From positions 1-45,991 of the forward strand of contig JACKPA010000023.1 in assembly GCA_024233865.1 (NCBI GenBank): 45,991 nucleotides of DNA, given 5' to 3'. The number at the start of each line of letters is the position of its first letter. Positions within the stretch are counted from its first letter, which is position 1. The translations under genes were made by a program, and so were the position numbers. This DNA comes from Leptospiraceae bacterium (lineage in GTDB: Bacteria > Spirochaetota > Leptospiria > Leptospirales > Leptospiraceae). The notes beneath the pieces were generated by a model, which saw only the letters and a program-made list of their open reading frames with translations, did not search any database and was not told the origin of the DNA. Below, piece by piece: positions 1 to 7,545 of the stretch.

Positions 1-801
1 CGATTCTCTGGTCGCAAAAGAACGCATAAAAACAGAAGGGTGATAAAATGAATTCATCCGGATTCGATCTCCGAGCAGAGCTCCACCTGTTTTTTTTCTG
101 GTTGGGTCGATAGATATAATTGCCACCTGATTGCTTTCAAAGTCGCTAAGATACCTTCTTACGATCTCATCGGTAATGGAAGATTTGCCAGCTCCTCCCG
201 TTCCCGTGATGCCAATTACAATAGGGTGTTTGGTTTTTATGTTTTGGTCATGAAAGTAACTTTGGATATTTTCCGGTATTTCTTTTGTATTTTCTAAAAT
301 CGTGAGGGTCTTGCTCAAAATTACAGGGAAAGCATTATTTATTTCTAAGTCCAAATCATCATAAAAATCACTTTTTTGCAGTAAATCATTGATCATGCCT
401 TGTAAACCCATAGATCGTCCATCATCCGGTGAATAAATTCTAGTAATTCCATATTTATGCAATTCATCTGCTTCCTGCGGTAGAATGGTTCCTCCTCCTC
501 CGCCAAAAACTTTGATATTTCCTGCTTTTTTTTGCTTTAGTAGATCATACATGTATTTAAAAAATTCAATATGTCCGCCTTGGTAAGAAGTTATGGCTAT
601 CGCCTGAGCGTCCTCTTGTATGGCACAATCTACAATTTCTCCAACAGACCGATTATGTCCAAGGTGTATCACCTCAGCTCCCGTAGATTGAATAATTCTC
701 CTCATAATATTGATAGACGCGTCATGTCCGTCAAACAAGGATGTTGCGGTTACGACCCGGATTTTGTTTTTGGAAATGTATGGTGAAATAACGGTATGCA
801 T
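1..801 (-). CDS. icmF: IcmF-like fused B12-dependent acyl-CoA mutase, N-terminal part (runs off the window)
   Basis: This is the first 267 codons of a minus-strand gene that continues past base 1. The N-terminus is a cobalamin-binding domain: after ATSLF comes DGHDASINIMRR, which carries the D-x-H base-on motif (D24, H26), followed by HLGHNRSV and a Gly-rich FGGGGG stretch. A MeaB-like GTPase domain follows, with Walker A GTGGAGKS at residues 200-207 and then SIDPTRKKTGGALLGDR. B12 domain first, G-protein chaperone second and mutase last is the order of isobutyryl-CoA mutase fused (IcmF), which interconverts isobutyryl-CoA and n-butyryl-CoA or related branched acyl-CoAs. The mutase domain itself lies outside the window. 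The ATG is preceded by a GAGGG ribosome site. The family call is strong; substrate specificity cannot be read here. Confidence 0.88.
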   Translation of the reverse strand, partial: MHTVISPYISKNKIRVVTATSLFDGHDASINIMRRIIQSTGAEVIHLGHNRSVGEIVDCAIQEDAQAIAITSYQGGHIEFFKYMYDLLKQKKAGNIKVFGGGGGTILPQEADELHKYGITRIYSPDDGRSMGLQGMINDLLQKSDFYDDLDLEINNAFPVILSKTLTILENTKEIPENIQSYFHDQNIKTKHPIVIGITGTGGAGKSSITDEIVRRYLSDFESNQVAIISIDPTRKKTGGALLGDRIRMNSFYHPSVFMRSFATRES

Positions 802-966
802 AATAACCCTCAATTTAACTCTATTAACTATCCATGGAAAATATTTAATATTTTATGGATACGCTTTTTTGTAATTCAGTATCTATACAAAAAATACATA
901 TCCCAAAACAGATGCAAAATTATTGTAGCCATTTTGCGGATGAGCAGTCCAAAAAATATGGCTTTA

Positions 967-997
967 GGGCAATCCGGACAATTTTCTGTGGTTGCCC
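967..997. repeat. GGGCAATCC...GGTTGCCC hairpin repeat
   Basis: An imperfect inverted repeat (gggcaa at 967-972, ttgccc at 992-997) is followed by tataaatata. A related unit occurs at 26804-26830 with the same tataaatata tail, and another lies inside the MITE at 1268-1291. It sits between the divergent starts of icmF and the Rpn gene and may only be a dispersed palindrome. Confidence 0.6.
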
Positions 998-1010
998 TTT
1001 TATAAATATA

Positions 1011-1933
1011 ATGGATAATATTGATCAAGATTCACCATGGAAAGAAATTTTAGAGATTTATTTCTCTGAATTTGTTGAATTTTTTCTTCCTGAACTTTTC
1101 ATAGAAATTGATTGGAACTTAAAACCTGTGTTTTTGGATAAAGAATTTCAGAAACTCACAGGAGATATAAAAGGAACGTGAGTTCGACATAAGGAATAAT
1201 GTTATAAAAATAATAAGGGTGAACACAGGGGTTCACCCCTACACCCAACAATACCATAGGCTTTGTAGGGGCAATCCCCCGGTGGTTGCCCTTTAGGTGA
1301 AAAAAAAATTGTTACATCGAACTCACGTTAAAGGAAGCAAAAAGATTCTTGATAAATTGGTAAAAGTATTTTTAAAGAATAAGAATTATAGAATTCTCTT
1401 AATTCATGTAGAAATTCAAGGACAATACGAGAAGGACTTTGCAAAAAGAATGTTAGTATACTACTTTCGGATATGGGAAAAATATGGAAATCCGATAACT
1501 AGTATTGCCATATTAACCGATGATAGGAAAAATTGGAAACCTTCCAAAATAAAATGTAGACTTATTTCGATTTATAGATTGGATAATAAAATTACCTAAA
1601 AATCTAAACGAAAAGTTTGAAAAAGATATTCAAGAGTATGAGGAGGTAAAACACATGCCTTATGTAACAAGTATTGAAAAAAAAGGTATCGAAAAAGGAA
1701 GACTTGAGGGAATTCAATTAGCACTCGAATTAAAATTTGATGTTCAAGGTTTAAAAATATTTGAAAAAGTTAAAAAGATAAACAATATCGAATTTTTAAA
1801 GGTTTTTATGGAAAAAATAAAAGAACTGAATGATTTTTTACAAAAAAATAAACCTATCCCTAAGAAGATTACCAACAAAAAACTTTCTAAACCTATAACG
1901 GCTAAATCAAAAAAGAGTGTAGCAAGAAAATGA
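1011..1933 (+). pseudogene. Rpn-family (PD-(D/E)XK) recombination-promoting nuclease/putative transposase, broken by a MITE, a frameshift and a deletion
   Basis: Three pieces of one Rpn/DUF4351-type protein lie in order. Piece 1 (1011-1174) reads DSPWKEILEIYFSEF and ends at KLTGDIKG. Piece 2 (from 1330) continues SKKILDKLVKVFLK and carries the nuclease core with HVEIQGQ and DFAKRM. Removing 1175-1329 plus one 5-bp duplication joins pieces 1 and 2 in frame. Near 1575-1600 the frame shifts: RFIDWIIKLPKNL is readable in the frame of piece 3, and about 80 residues usual in the family are missing before it. Piece 3 is the conserved MPYVTSIEKKG tail with a Lys-rich end, from ATG 1655 after a good GAGGAGG site. 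Full-length nuclease cannot be made; piece 3 may still be translated. The ATG at 1011 was chosen because homology starts there; upstream in-frame codons are repeat-derived. Confidence 0.85.
1175..1329. mobile_element. 155-bp MITE with 13-bp terminal inverted repeats and AAAGG target duplication
   Basis: The ends are perfect inverted copies of AACGTGAGTTCGA (1175-1187 and 1317-1329). The element is flanked by the direct repeat AAAGG at 1170-1174 and 1330-1334, a 5-bp target-site duplication. It has no transposase. Inside are a GGGTGAAC/GTTCACCC stem (1217-1224 with 1231-1238) and a GGGGCAA...TTGCCC hairpin (1268-1291). Excision leaving one AAAGG restores the Rpn reading frame, which proves the insertion boundaries. 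It must have been moved in trans by a transposase not present in the window. Confidence 0.9.
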
Positions 1934-2436
1934 GCAATTTGCTGGAATTAGAAGTAGATTATTCTGAAGAGGTGCAAGAAATGGGTTCGTACAACCACAG
2001 TCTCGTACAGGCTAGAACAGCAGGACTTTTGCTACAAATTGAAAAATTTTCTGTTTTTATTGAATTAAGTCTAGATACAGAACAGGTAGATTTATCCCAG
2101 TTTGGTTTAAAAGCAAAAGACGAACTCAAGCCTGATGTATGTGTTTACTCCGAGCCTAAAGGATTGAAAGAACGTGATATGCTAAAAATGAAAGAGATGC
2201 CTTTGTTGGTAATTGAAATTGTATCTCCCAAGCAAGGTATTGATGAAATTCTAGGAAAATTTGAAGCTTATTTCACTTTAGGTGTTAAATCTTGTTGGTT
2301 AGTTGTTCCCTCCTTGCGTATAATAAACGTTTATTCCAGACTGAATCAGTACAAAACTTTTGATATGAACGACAGCAAAGTTGCTGACGAGACTATGGGT
2401 ATTTCTTTACCTATCCAAACGATATTCGCAGTTTAA
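1930..2436 (+). CDS. Uma2-family (DUF820) putative restriction endonuclease
   Basis: The protein has 168 residues. It carries the Uma2 core of the PD-(D/E)XK fold: KPDVCVY supplies the catalytic Asp, and MPLLVIEIVSPKQGIDEILGK supplies the Glu and the following Lys region. The later YFTLGVKSCWLVVP is the family's G-V-x-x-x-W-x-V/I-x-P block. It is slightly shorter than the usual 185-190 residues at the N-terminus. The ATG overlaps the stop of the Rpn tail (ATGA), so the two are probably co-transcribed and translationally coupled. Uma2 proteins are abundant in cyanobacteria and some spirochaetes and their biological role is unsettled; nuclease activity is a prediction. Confidence 0.85.
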   Translation: MSNLLELEVDYSEEVQEMGSYNHSLVQARTAGLLLQIEKFSVFIELSLDTEQVDLSQFGLKAKDELKPDVCVYSEPKGLKERDMLKMKEMPLLVIEIVSPKQGIDEILGKFEAYFTLGVKSCWLVVPSLRIINVYSRLNQYKTFDMNDSKVADETMGISLPIQTIFAV

Positions 2437-2514
2437 AACATTTTTTATCAAAACCAAACCAAAAAAGAGTATAACAAAAAAATAGCTATATTAATTAGTG
2501 AAATATACATAATA

Positions 2515-2605
2515 GAGTGGTTTTCGGATATTAAATAAGAGAAAATCCTTTTAAGTCAAATGAATCTAATCATGTAAATCCCGAAAATCATTCTAATCAT
2601 AGTAT
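2515..2605 (+). repeat. 91-bp dispersed repeat, copy 1
   Basis: By eye this stretch matches 30772-30862 over 91 bases without gaps and with about ten differences. It begins gagtggttttcggatat and ends with AATC units spaced 10-12 bases apart (tgaatctaatcatg...aatcattctaatcatag). It lies directly downstream of the Uma2 gene and upstream of the lipoprotein operon, in a 191-base gap with no gene. Confidence 0.85.
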
Positions 2606-2627
2606 ATAATTATCATGGGTAGTTCTT

Positions 2628-2963
2628 ATGAGATATGGTTTTTTTGTTATATTTATACTTTTATTTTGTATTAAATGTGCCAGTTCTACGGCAGGATTAG
2701 CAACAAGCAATATCCCGATAGTAAACAAAAATTATGAAGTGATAGGTTCCGTAGAAGGGCAAAAGAGTTGGTGGACGTTTGATATTGGTATTATTGGAGT
2801 TCCTTTAAAAAAACCACCCATGGTTGAATTGGTAAAACAACTAATCAAAAAAAAAGATGCAGATGCATTGGTGAATATACGCTATTGGAATGATAAAACT
2901 ATAATCTTTTTTATGACTTACAATCGGATAGGGATCACGGCGGATGCGGTTCGTTTTAAGTAA
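2628..2963 (+). CDS. Small lipoprotein, first gene of the TonB-receptor operon
   Basis: The protein has 111 residues. MRYGFFVIFILLFCIKC is a lipoprotein signal peptide with the modified Cys at residue 17. The mature part begins SSTAGLATSNIPI and contains an N-x-x-YEVIGSVEGQ segment, then a GIIGVPLKKPP turn and an alpha/beta tail rich in Val/Ile. The same Y-x-VIG-x-x-EG pattern occurs in the next gene (YKVIGRAEGES), so the two look like diverged paralogues. The pattern resembles small TRL-type lipoproteins of Leptospira, but I do not recognise a defined function. The reading frame overlaps the next gene by 20 bases. Confidence 0.75.
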   Translation: MRYGFFVIFILLFCIKCASSTAGLATSNIPIVNKNYEVIGSVEGQKSWWTFDIGIIGVPLKKPPMVELVKQLIKKKDADALVNIRYWNDKTIIFFMTYNRIGITADAVRFK

Positions 2964-3411
2964 GACATTTATTGTATTTTTTATGTTTGTGTGCGTTGGT
3001 TGTGCCGGAGGAGGCTTGGAGAAGGGGGGGCATGTTCGGCATATAGGCTTGATTCCTTCTGCAACGCTAATCTATTCCCAAGACTATAAAGTAATAGGAA
3101 GAGCCGAAGGTGAATCTTCAACGCTTTTATTTTTAGGGATTCTTCCTCTTACAAAACACTTGGATATTGAATATGCCCTGAGCCAAGCCGTTCAGAAAGT
3201 CCAAGGCGGTCAATCCATGGCAAACATACAAGTTTGGCATGAAACTCACTATTATTTTCCCATTGGAGCAGTATCTGTTGTAAAAGTAGAGGGGGATGTT
3301 ATAAGTTTTACCCAGATCGAAACACCTATTTTTCAAACACCAACACCGGAAACCGGCGGAGGAATAAAAGTGGGTGGCAAAAAAAAGAAAAAAGCTGGGG
3401 GTGGCAAGTGA
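2944..3411 (+). CDS. Small lipoprotein, paralogue of the preceding gene
   Basis: The protein has 155 residues. MRFVLSKTFIVFFMFVCVGC gives a signal peptide with lipobox VCVGC. The mature protein starts AGGGLEKGGHV, has the YKVIGRAEGES motif shared with the preceding lipoprotein, and ends in a Gly/Lys-rich tail (GGKKKKKAGGGK). It starts inside the 3' end of the previous gene, which points to translational coupling. It is probably anchored to the periplasmic face of a membrane and accessory to the downstream receptor; this role is inferred only from position. Confidence 0.72.
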   Translation: MRFVLSKTFIVFFMFVCVGCAGGGLEKGGHVRHIGLIPSATLIYSQDYKVIGRAEGESSTLLFLGILPLTKHLDIEYALSQAVQKVQGGQSMANIQVWHETHYYFPIGAVSVVKVEGDVISFTQIETPIFQTPTPETGGGIKVGGKKKKKAGGGK

Positions 3412-3854
3412 CATTTCGACACTTCGACAAGCTCAGTGCACCGCACTTTGCACATTTATACCCAATATTAAAGCGTTTCCTGGGCGTAGTCTTCCGTTCC
3501 CTGAGCGTGGTTAGTGAGCGAAGTCGAACTATAGTCGAAGGGATGTTTTTTTTTCTTTTAATTGCTTGTGTTCCGGTAAGCGATAAAGTTCCGCAGTGGG
3601 ACGCACAGACACAAATCAATGCGGCTCTGGATTTTAAAGCAAAACAATGTGGTTCGGCTGTTCCTCAACCTCCTTTGTATGTATTGCGTGATCAATTCAA
3701 GAGAAACGTAGACCTTTGCAGTATTGCCATTACAAGAATGGATTGTCCTCTAGATGGCTATCCGATTATTTGTATGGCGATTTATTTATCAAAACCTTAT
3801 CCTGAAATAAAGTGGTACGAAAACTTTAATGAACTTACTAAGATCAGATTTTAA
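3408..3854 (+). CDS. Lipoprotein with a repeat-derived N-terminal coding segment
   Basis: The frame opens at GTG 3408, overlapping the previous stop (GTGA), and gives 148 residues. Codons 3-45 lie in a TTCGAC-type dispersed repeat (FDKLSAP... FRSLSVVSERSRTIVEG), a phrase seen when this repeat family is translated. Then comes MFFFLLIAC, whose L-I-A-C fits a lipobox, followed by a mature domain with five cysteines besides the lipobox Cys (QCGSA, DLCS, DCPLDGYPIICM). An alternative start is ATG 3543, which gives a signal peptide with no positive charge. The repeat may therefore supply the basic n-region (SERSR). No family recognised. It overlaps the receptor gene by 26 bases. Confidence 0.65.
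   Translation: MTFRHFDKLSAPHFAHLYPILKRFLGVVFRSLSVVSERSRTIVEGMFFFLLIACVPVSDKVPQWDAQTQINAALDFKAKQCGSAVPQPPLYVLRDQFKRNVDLCSIAITRMDCPLDGYPIICMAIYLSKPYPEIKWYENFNELTKIRF
3416..3542. repeat. TTCGACAAGCTCAG-type repeat cluster inside a coding region
   Basis: The stretch has acttcgacaagctcagtgc at its left and agcgaagtcgaactatagtcg near its right end, with ccctgagcgtgg between. Related TTCGAC/CTCAGGGA units occur at 7990-8050 and 25095-25140. Here the repeat occupies the 5' part of an open frame. Confidence 0.65.
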
Positions 3855-6339
3855 GCTTGGATTGATTTTCCTGTTGTTCTTATTTTTCTCGTTAGATTTG
3901 CTTGCTGTTGCATTTCGGGGTAGAATCTACAGTAGGGTGAAAGACAAGGGAGAAGCAGGTGTTACCGTTTTTGTATTTGAGACAAAAAAAGCTTATACAA
4001 CGGATGAAAACGGTTATTTCGATGCGGAAGTTCCGAACACGGGAGAATATACGTTTCGCGTACTTAGGGCAACGGGAATGCAGGAATTGAAAAAGTCCGT
4101 TGGTGTGGACGGACAGGTTTTGACCCTTTATACGGATAAAAAGAAAACCCCCAAAGGAGCCATTGTTGTGGAAGGGAAAAAGAAAAAAACAATCCTTTCA
4201 CGTCATAAACTAAGGATTGATGAAATTCAAGGTATGCCGGGAACCCTTGGTGAACCATTGAGTAGTTTGCAGACTCTGCCCGGAATCTTTGCTCCTCCTT
4301 TTGGTTTTGGGCAGCTTGTGATTCGGGGAGCTGACCCGGATACAAATTTATACCTGTATGATGATTTACCCATTATGTATGCCTACCATTTTGACTCAAT
4401 TAACTCAGTTATTCATAAAGATATAATGAAAAGTATTGATGTCTATACGGGACCTTATCCGGCAAATTTCTACAACGCTTTGGGGGGAATTATTGAAATC
4501 GAATCCACCGATACCGTCACAAAACCAGCTGGTCAATTCTCTTCCTCTATTTTAATGAGTCAAGGAATGTACCAAACTCCGATTTTAGAAGGAAAGGGCT
4601 ATGTGGCGGCTGGTGGAAAGGTCGGATATTTGGATAAAACAATTGGTCAAACTTCCCTCATTCCGGATGGAATCAGGCTTCCTCAATACCATAGCACAAA
4701 CGTTAAGTTTGTTTATAAATTCAACGAAGAACACCAGGTTTCTTTTACTTCTTTAACGGCTGCTGATAATTTTGTATTAAACGCTCCAAGTGTTAGTAAA
4801 AATGATCCGACCCAGGACCCTTTAGCTAACTTTGCGGGAGCAAGCTTTTCTGCCGGACAAGGTTTTGAAACCTATGGACTTCGTCATATCTGGACACCAG
4901 GAGATAATTTTTCTAATCGTCTTACTCTGATTCGTTTTAATCCTCATATTAAAACAAATGTCAAGGTTGGAGCTATCGAAGCTCAAATAATTGCAAAAGC
5001 TCCTTATACCGGTTTACGTCAGGATGCAGAATGGAAGGCAGGGAAATACTTAAAGGTTGATTTGGGAACAGAAGTCCGGACAATGGCTTATATTATAAAC
5101 GGTTTTGGAGTGGTTCAAAAAGACCCGACAAACCCGGCTCCTAACCCTTATAATACCGTTAATCCGGATTTTGAAAGGCGAGATGCTCACCAAAGAACCA
5201 ATTTTTTTTACCAGAGTGCCTATTCGACCCTCCATCTTAAATTTGGAAACTTTACTTTGGAACCGGGGGCAAGATATTATTATCTGGCAAATTCCAAGCA
5301 AAGTGCTCTTAGCCCTAACGTAATTGGTTCATACCAATTTGAGGGATTAGGAAAGGGAACTACGGTTTTTGCGGGAATTGGAAAATACCACCACTATCCT
5401 TTCTTTAGTCAGATACCTTCGGAAGAAGCAGGGAATCCGGATGTAAAATTCCAGAAAGTTTTGAAGTACAGTGGTGGAGTTGAGCAGATGATAACGGACG
5501 AATGGCAGGTGAAAACGGAGGTGTTTAAACAGGAATTTTCGGATTTGATTGAAAACGATCCCTACGTTTCGACTTTTATTGGCTTGAATCCGGATAAAAC
5601 ACGATGGGTGACAAATCCCGTTGTTTTGAATCGTCCTTTAAATTATTCCAATTCCGGAGATGGTTGGTCTCATGGTTTTGAATTGATGATTCGCAAAACC
5701 AATAAACCAGGTTCCAGAGATTGGTTTGGCTGGATAACCTACACCTGGTCCCAGACATTCCGAAATCCGAATCAATTTAAGCGAGACTATCTTGTATTTG
5801 GAGACAGGGACTTAGTTTTAACGGGTGATGAGCAAAGGTTTAGGGCTTTATACCCTAACTCCAAGGAACTCATTTACCAATATGACGTAACCCATATCGT
5901 AAACGTTGTATTTGGCAAAAGGCTGAATGAAGAGTGGCAGATCGGAGGAAGATGGTTTTATCGAACTGCCTATCCATATACTCCTGCAATTGGAGATGAC
6001 GGGGGTATATTTAAAAATCCGATAAACAACCAAACCTATTGGAATCCTAAGTATTCCGATAATCCATATTCTGCGGATTACGTAAATTCCAGAAGACAAA
6101 AACCGTACCACAGGATGGATATTCGGATTGACAAATTCCTAAATTATGAATGGGGTTATATGAACGTGTATCTGGAAATTATCAACGTTTATATGAGGCG
6201 AAATGCCAACCAGGAAAGTTTTAGTAATGCGGCTCCATTTTCAAAAACAAACCCCAGCAAGCAGTATGACTTTTTTACTTTACAAGCCGGATCGGTTTTG
6301 ATACCATTTTACAATATGGGTTTGGAATTGAGGTTTTGA
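3829..6339 (+). CDS. TonB-dependent outer-membrane receptor
   Basis: The protein has 836 residues. An export signal (LGLIFLLFLFFSLDLLAVA) is followed by a carboxypeptidase-regulatory-like domain at about 30-95 (GVTVFVFETKKAYTTDENGYF). A plug domain covers about 125-225, with LSSLQTLPGIF, LVIRGADPDTNLYLYDDLPI and YPANFYNALGGIIEIES. The rest is a beta-barrel with many aromatic strand ends and a terminal Phe (YNMGLELRF), as expected for BAM insertion. It should import a scarce ligand across the outer membrane using proton-motive force relayed by ExbB/ExbD and a TonB. The ligand is not evident: there is no haem, cobalamin or siderophore-specific signature I can name. Downstream lipoprotein, exbB and exbD genes follow on the same strand. 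Confidence 0.9.
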   Translation: MNLLRSDFKLGLIFLLFLFFSLDLLAVAFRGRIYSRVKDKGEAGVTVFVFETKKAYTTDENGYFDAEVPNTGEYTFRVLRATGMQELKKSVGVDGQVLTLYTDKKKTPKGAIVVEGKKKKTILSRHKLRIDEIQGMPGTLGEPLSSLQTLPGIFAPPFGFGQLVIRGADPDTNLYLYDDLPIMYAYHFDSINSVIHKDIMKSIDVYTGPYPANFYNALGGIIEIESTDTVTKPAGQFSSSILMSQGMYQTPILEGKGYVAAGGKVGYLDKTIGQTSLIPDGIRLPQYHSTNVKFVYKFNEEHQVSFTSLTAADNFVLNAPSVSKNDPTQDPLANFAGASFSAGQGFETYGLRHIWTPGDNFSNRLTLIRFNPHIKTNVKVGAIEAQIIAKAPYTGLRQDAEWKAGKYLKVDLGTEVRTMAYIINGFGVVQKDPTNPAPNPYNTVNPDFERRDAHQRTNFFYQSAYSTLHLKFGNFTLEPGARYYYLANSKQSALSPNVIGSYQFEGLGKGTTVFAGIGKYHHYPFFSQIPSEEAGNPDVKFQKVLKYSGGVEQMITDEWQVKTEVFKQEFSDLIENDPYVSTFIGLNPDKTRWVTNPVVLNRPLNYSNSGDGWSHGFELMIRKTNKPGSRDWFGWITYTWSQTFRNPNQFKRDYLVFGDRDLVLTGDEQRFRALYPNSKELIYQYDVTHIVNVVFGKRLNEEWQIGGRWFYRTAYPYTPAIGDDGGIFKNPINNQTYWNPKYSDNPYSADYVNSRRQKPYHRMDIRIDKFLNYEWGYMNVYLEIINVYMRRNANQESFSNAAPFSKTNPSKQYDFFTLQAGSVLIPFYNMGLELRF

Positions 6340-6340
6340 C

Positions 6341-6892
6341 ATGAAAAGGTGGTTTGATTTGGTGTTTACAGGCTGGAAGCCTGTAGTACTTTTGCTTTTA
6401 CTTTTGAGTTGTGAAATCAATAAAAAGGCAAACTACGAAGATGAATATAAACAGGCTTTGCTTTTAACGTATTTGCTAAAATCTTCAACTACGGCTTTGC
6501 AATCTTGCATTGATGCCAATACTTCCGGCTATTCTTGCGTCGAATCAGCAAGCGGGATCAAGGACAATAACGTTTACCAACCCTTTAGCGAATACTATTA
6601 TACGGCTGTGGTGACATATCCGGCATATTTATTAACAGATACTTATTATGTAGTTTCGCTTTACTCTTCCATTAGTGATTATTGTTCTGCTTATGTAAAG
6701 TCCGATGCTTTTACAAATTTGTCGGATAGAACAATTGCTTGTATTAGCGATTGCCAAAAGGATTTTTGGGATGCAAGGAAGAGCAATAATTTGTGTGGTG
6801 AGTCCGCATATAGTCAAATTGTTGGTAGTTACTCTAGCGGTATTAGCAGTTGTAGAATTAATTGTTTGAAACCTACGGGAAATGAATTATAG
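6341..6892 (+). CDS. Cys-rich lipoprotein between receptor and exbB
   Basis: The protein has 183 residues. The signal peptide is MKRWFDLVFTGWKPVVLLLLLLSC with lipobox LLSC. The mature domain has about ten cysteines spaced as probable disulfide pairs (LQSCIDANTSGYSCVES, DYCSAY, IACISDCQKDFW, NNLCGES, SSCRINCLK). The FTGWKPVVL part of the signal is encoded by a palindromic dispersed repeat (6365-6392) that recurs at 26857-26884. Lying two bases after the receptor stop with a GAGG site, it is surely co-expressed with the receptor and may be its periplasmic or surface partner. I recognise no family. Confidence 0.8.
   Translation: MKRWFDLVFTGWKPVVLLLLLLSCEINKKANYEDEYKQALLLTYLLKSSTTALQSCIDANTSGYSCVESASGIKDNNVYQPFSEYYYTAVVTYPAYLLTDTYYVVSLYSSISDYCSAYVKSDAFTNLSDRTIACISDCQKDFWDARKSNNLCGESAYSQIVGSYSSGISSCRINCLKPTGNEL
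6365..6392. repeat. Palindromic 28-bp repeat inside a lipoprotein signal-peptide sequence
   Basis: tacaggc-tggaa-gcctgta (6367-6385) is a perfect 7-bp stem. The 28 bases from 6365 are identical to the reverse complement of 26857-26884. It encodes FTGWKPVVL within the signal peptide. Confidence 0.85.
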
Positions 6893-6909
6893 TTAAAAAA
6901 AGGAGTTTT

Positions 6910-7533
6910 ATGGATTATTTATTATTGGTAGATTACGGTGAACAAGTTATATTTTGGATTATGGGTTTTGCAAGTATCATTGCACTTGCCGTGTTTTTGG
7001 AAAGGCTCGTTATATACCAGCGAAATATGAGGAAATCTGATTCCATACGAGAAGACATTGTGAAAATGATACGTTCTAGAGACTTGGGTTCATTATCGGC
7101 TTATTCTAGTGAAAAAAAGAAGAGTATTTATGCTAGATTCTCAGAGTTTGCTATGGAACACTACAACATTGGTCTACATGGGCTTTCCGAATTAATGGCG
7201 GGAAAAATGGTGGAAGAGCGTATCTATCTGGAAAGAAGATTACCTATTTTGGGAACACTCGGAAACAATGCTCCGTTTATCGGTTTGCTTGGAACTGTAC
7301 TTGGGGTTATCAAGGCTTTTAACAATTTAGGAACTCTGGGGAATCAAGGAGCTGAAATTGTAATGCGGAATATTGCAACTGCTTTACTTGCTACGGCTGC
7401 CGGTTTGCTTATCGCTATTCCCGTTGTGATGGCAAATAACTACTTTTCCAAAAAAGTAAAAGTGATGACTCAAAACCTTGATATTCTGTCGAAAGAGTTT
7501 TTGGCAAATTATCCCGATAAAACTCAAACCTAA
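6910..7533 (+). CDS. exbB: ExbB/TolQ/MotA-family proton channel subunit
   Basis: The protein has 207 residues. One N-terminal membrane helix (VIFWIMGFASIIALAVFLERLVIY) is followed by a cytoplasmic domain, then two C-terminal helices around LGNNAPFIGLLGTVLGVIKAF and IATALLATAAGLLIAIPVVMAN. These are the diagnostic motifs of ExbB/TolQ, which with ExbD converts proton flow into movement of TonB. A strong AAAGGAG site precedes the ATG. Its place between receptor and exbD makes it a dedicated energiser for this receptor. Confidence 0.93.
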   Translation: MDYLLLVDYGEQVIFWIMGFASIIALAVFLERLVIYQRNMRKSDSIREDIVKMIRSRDLGSLSAYSSEKKKSIYARFSEFAMEHYNIGLHGLSELMAGKMVEERIYLERRLPILGTLGNNAPFIGLLGTVLGVIKAFNNLGTLGNQGAEIVMRNIATALLATAAGLLIAIPVVMANNYFSKKVKVMTQNLDILSKEFLANYPDKTQT

Positions 7534-7545
7534 AGGAGATATAGT

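Noticed and set aside
855..1010. In-frame extension upstream of the Rpn start
   Set aside because: Family similarity begins at the Met at 1011; upstream codons cross a hairpin repeat and show no homology.
2540..2605. CRISPR-like array in the periodic AATC repeats
   Set aside because: The units are 10-12 bases long without unique spacers, and no cas genes are present.
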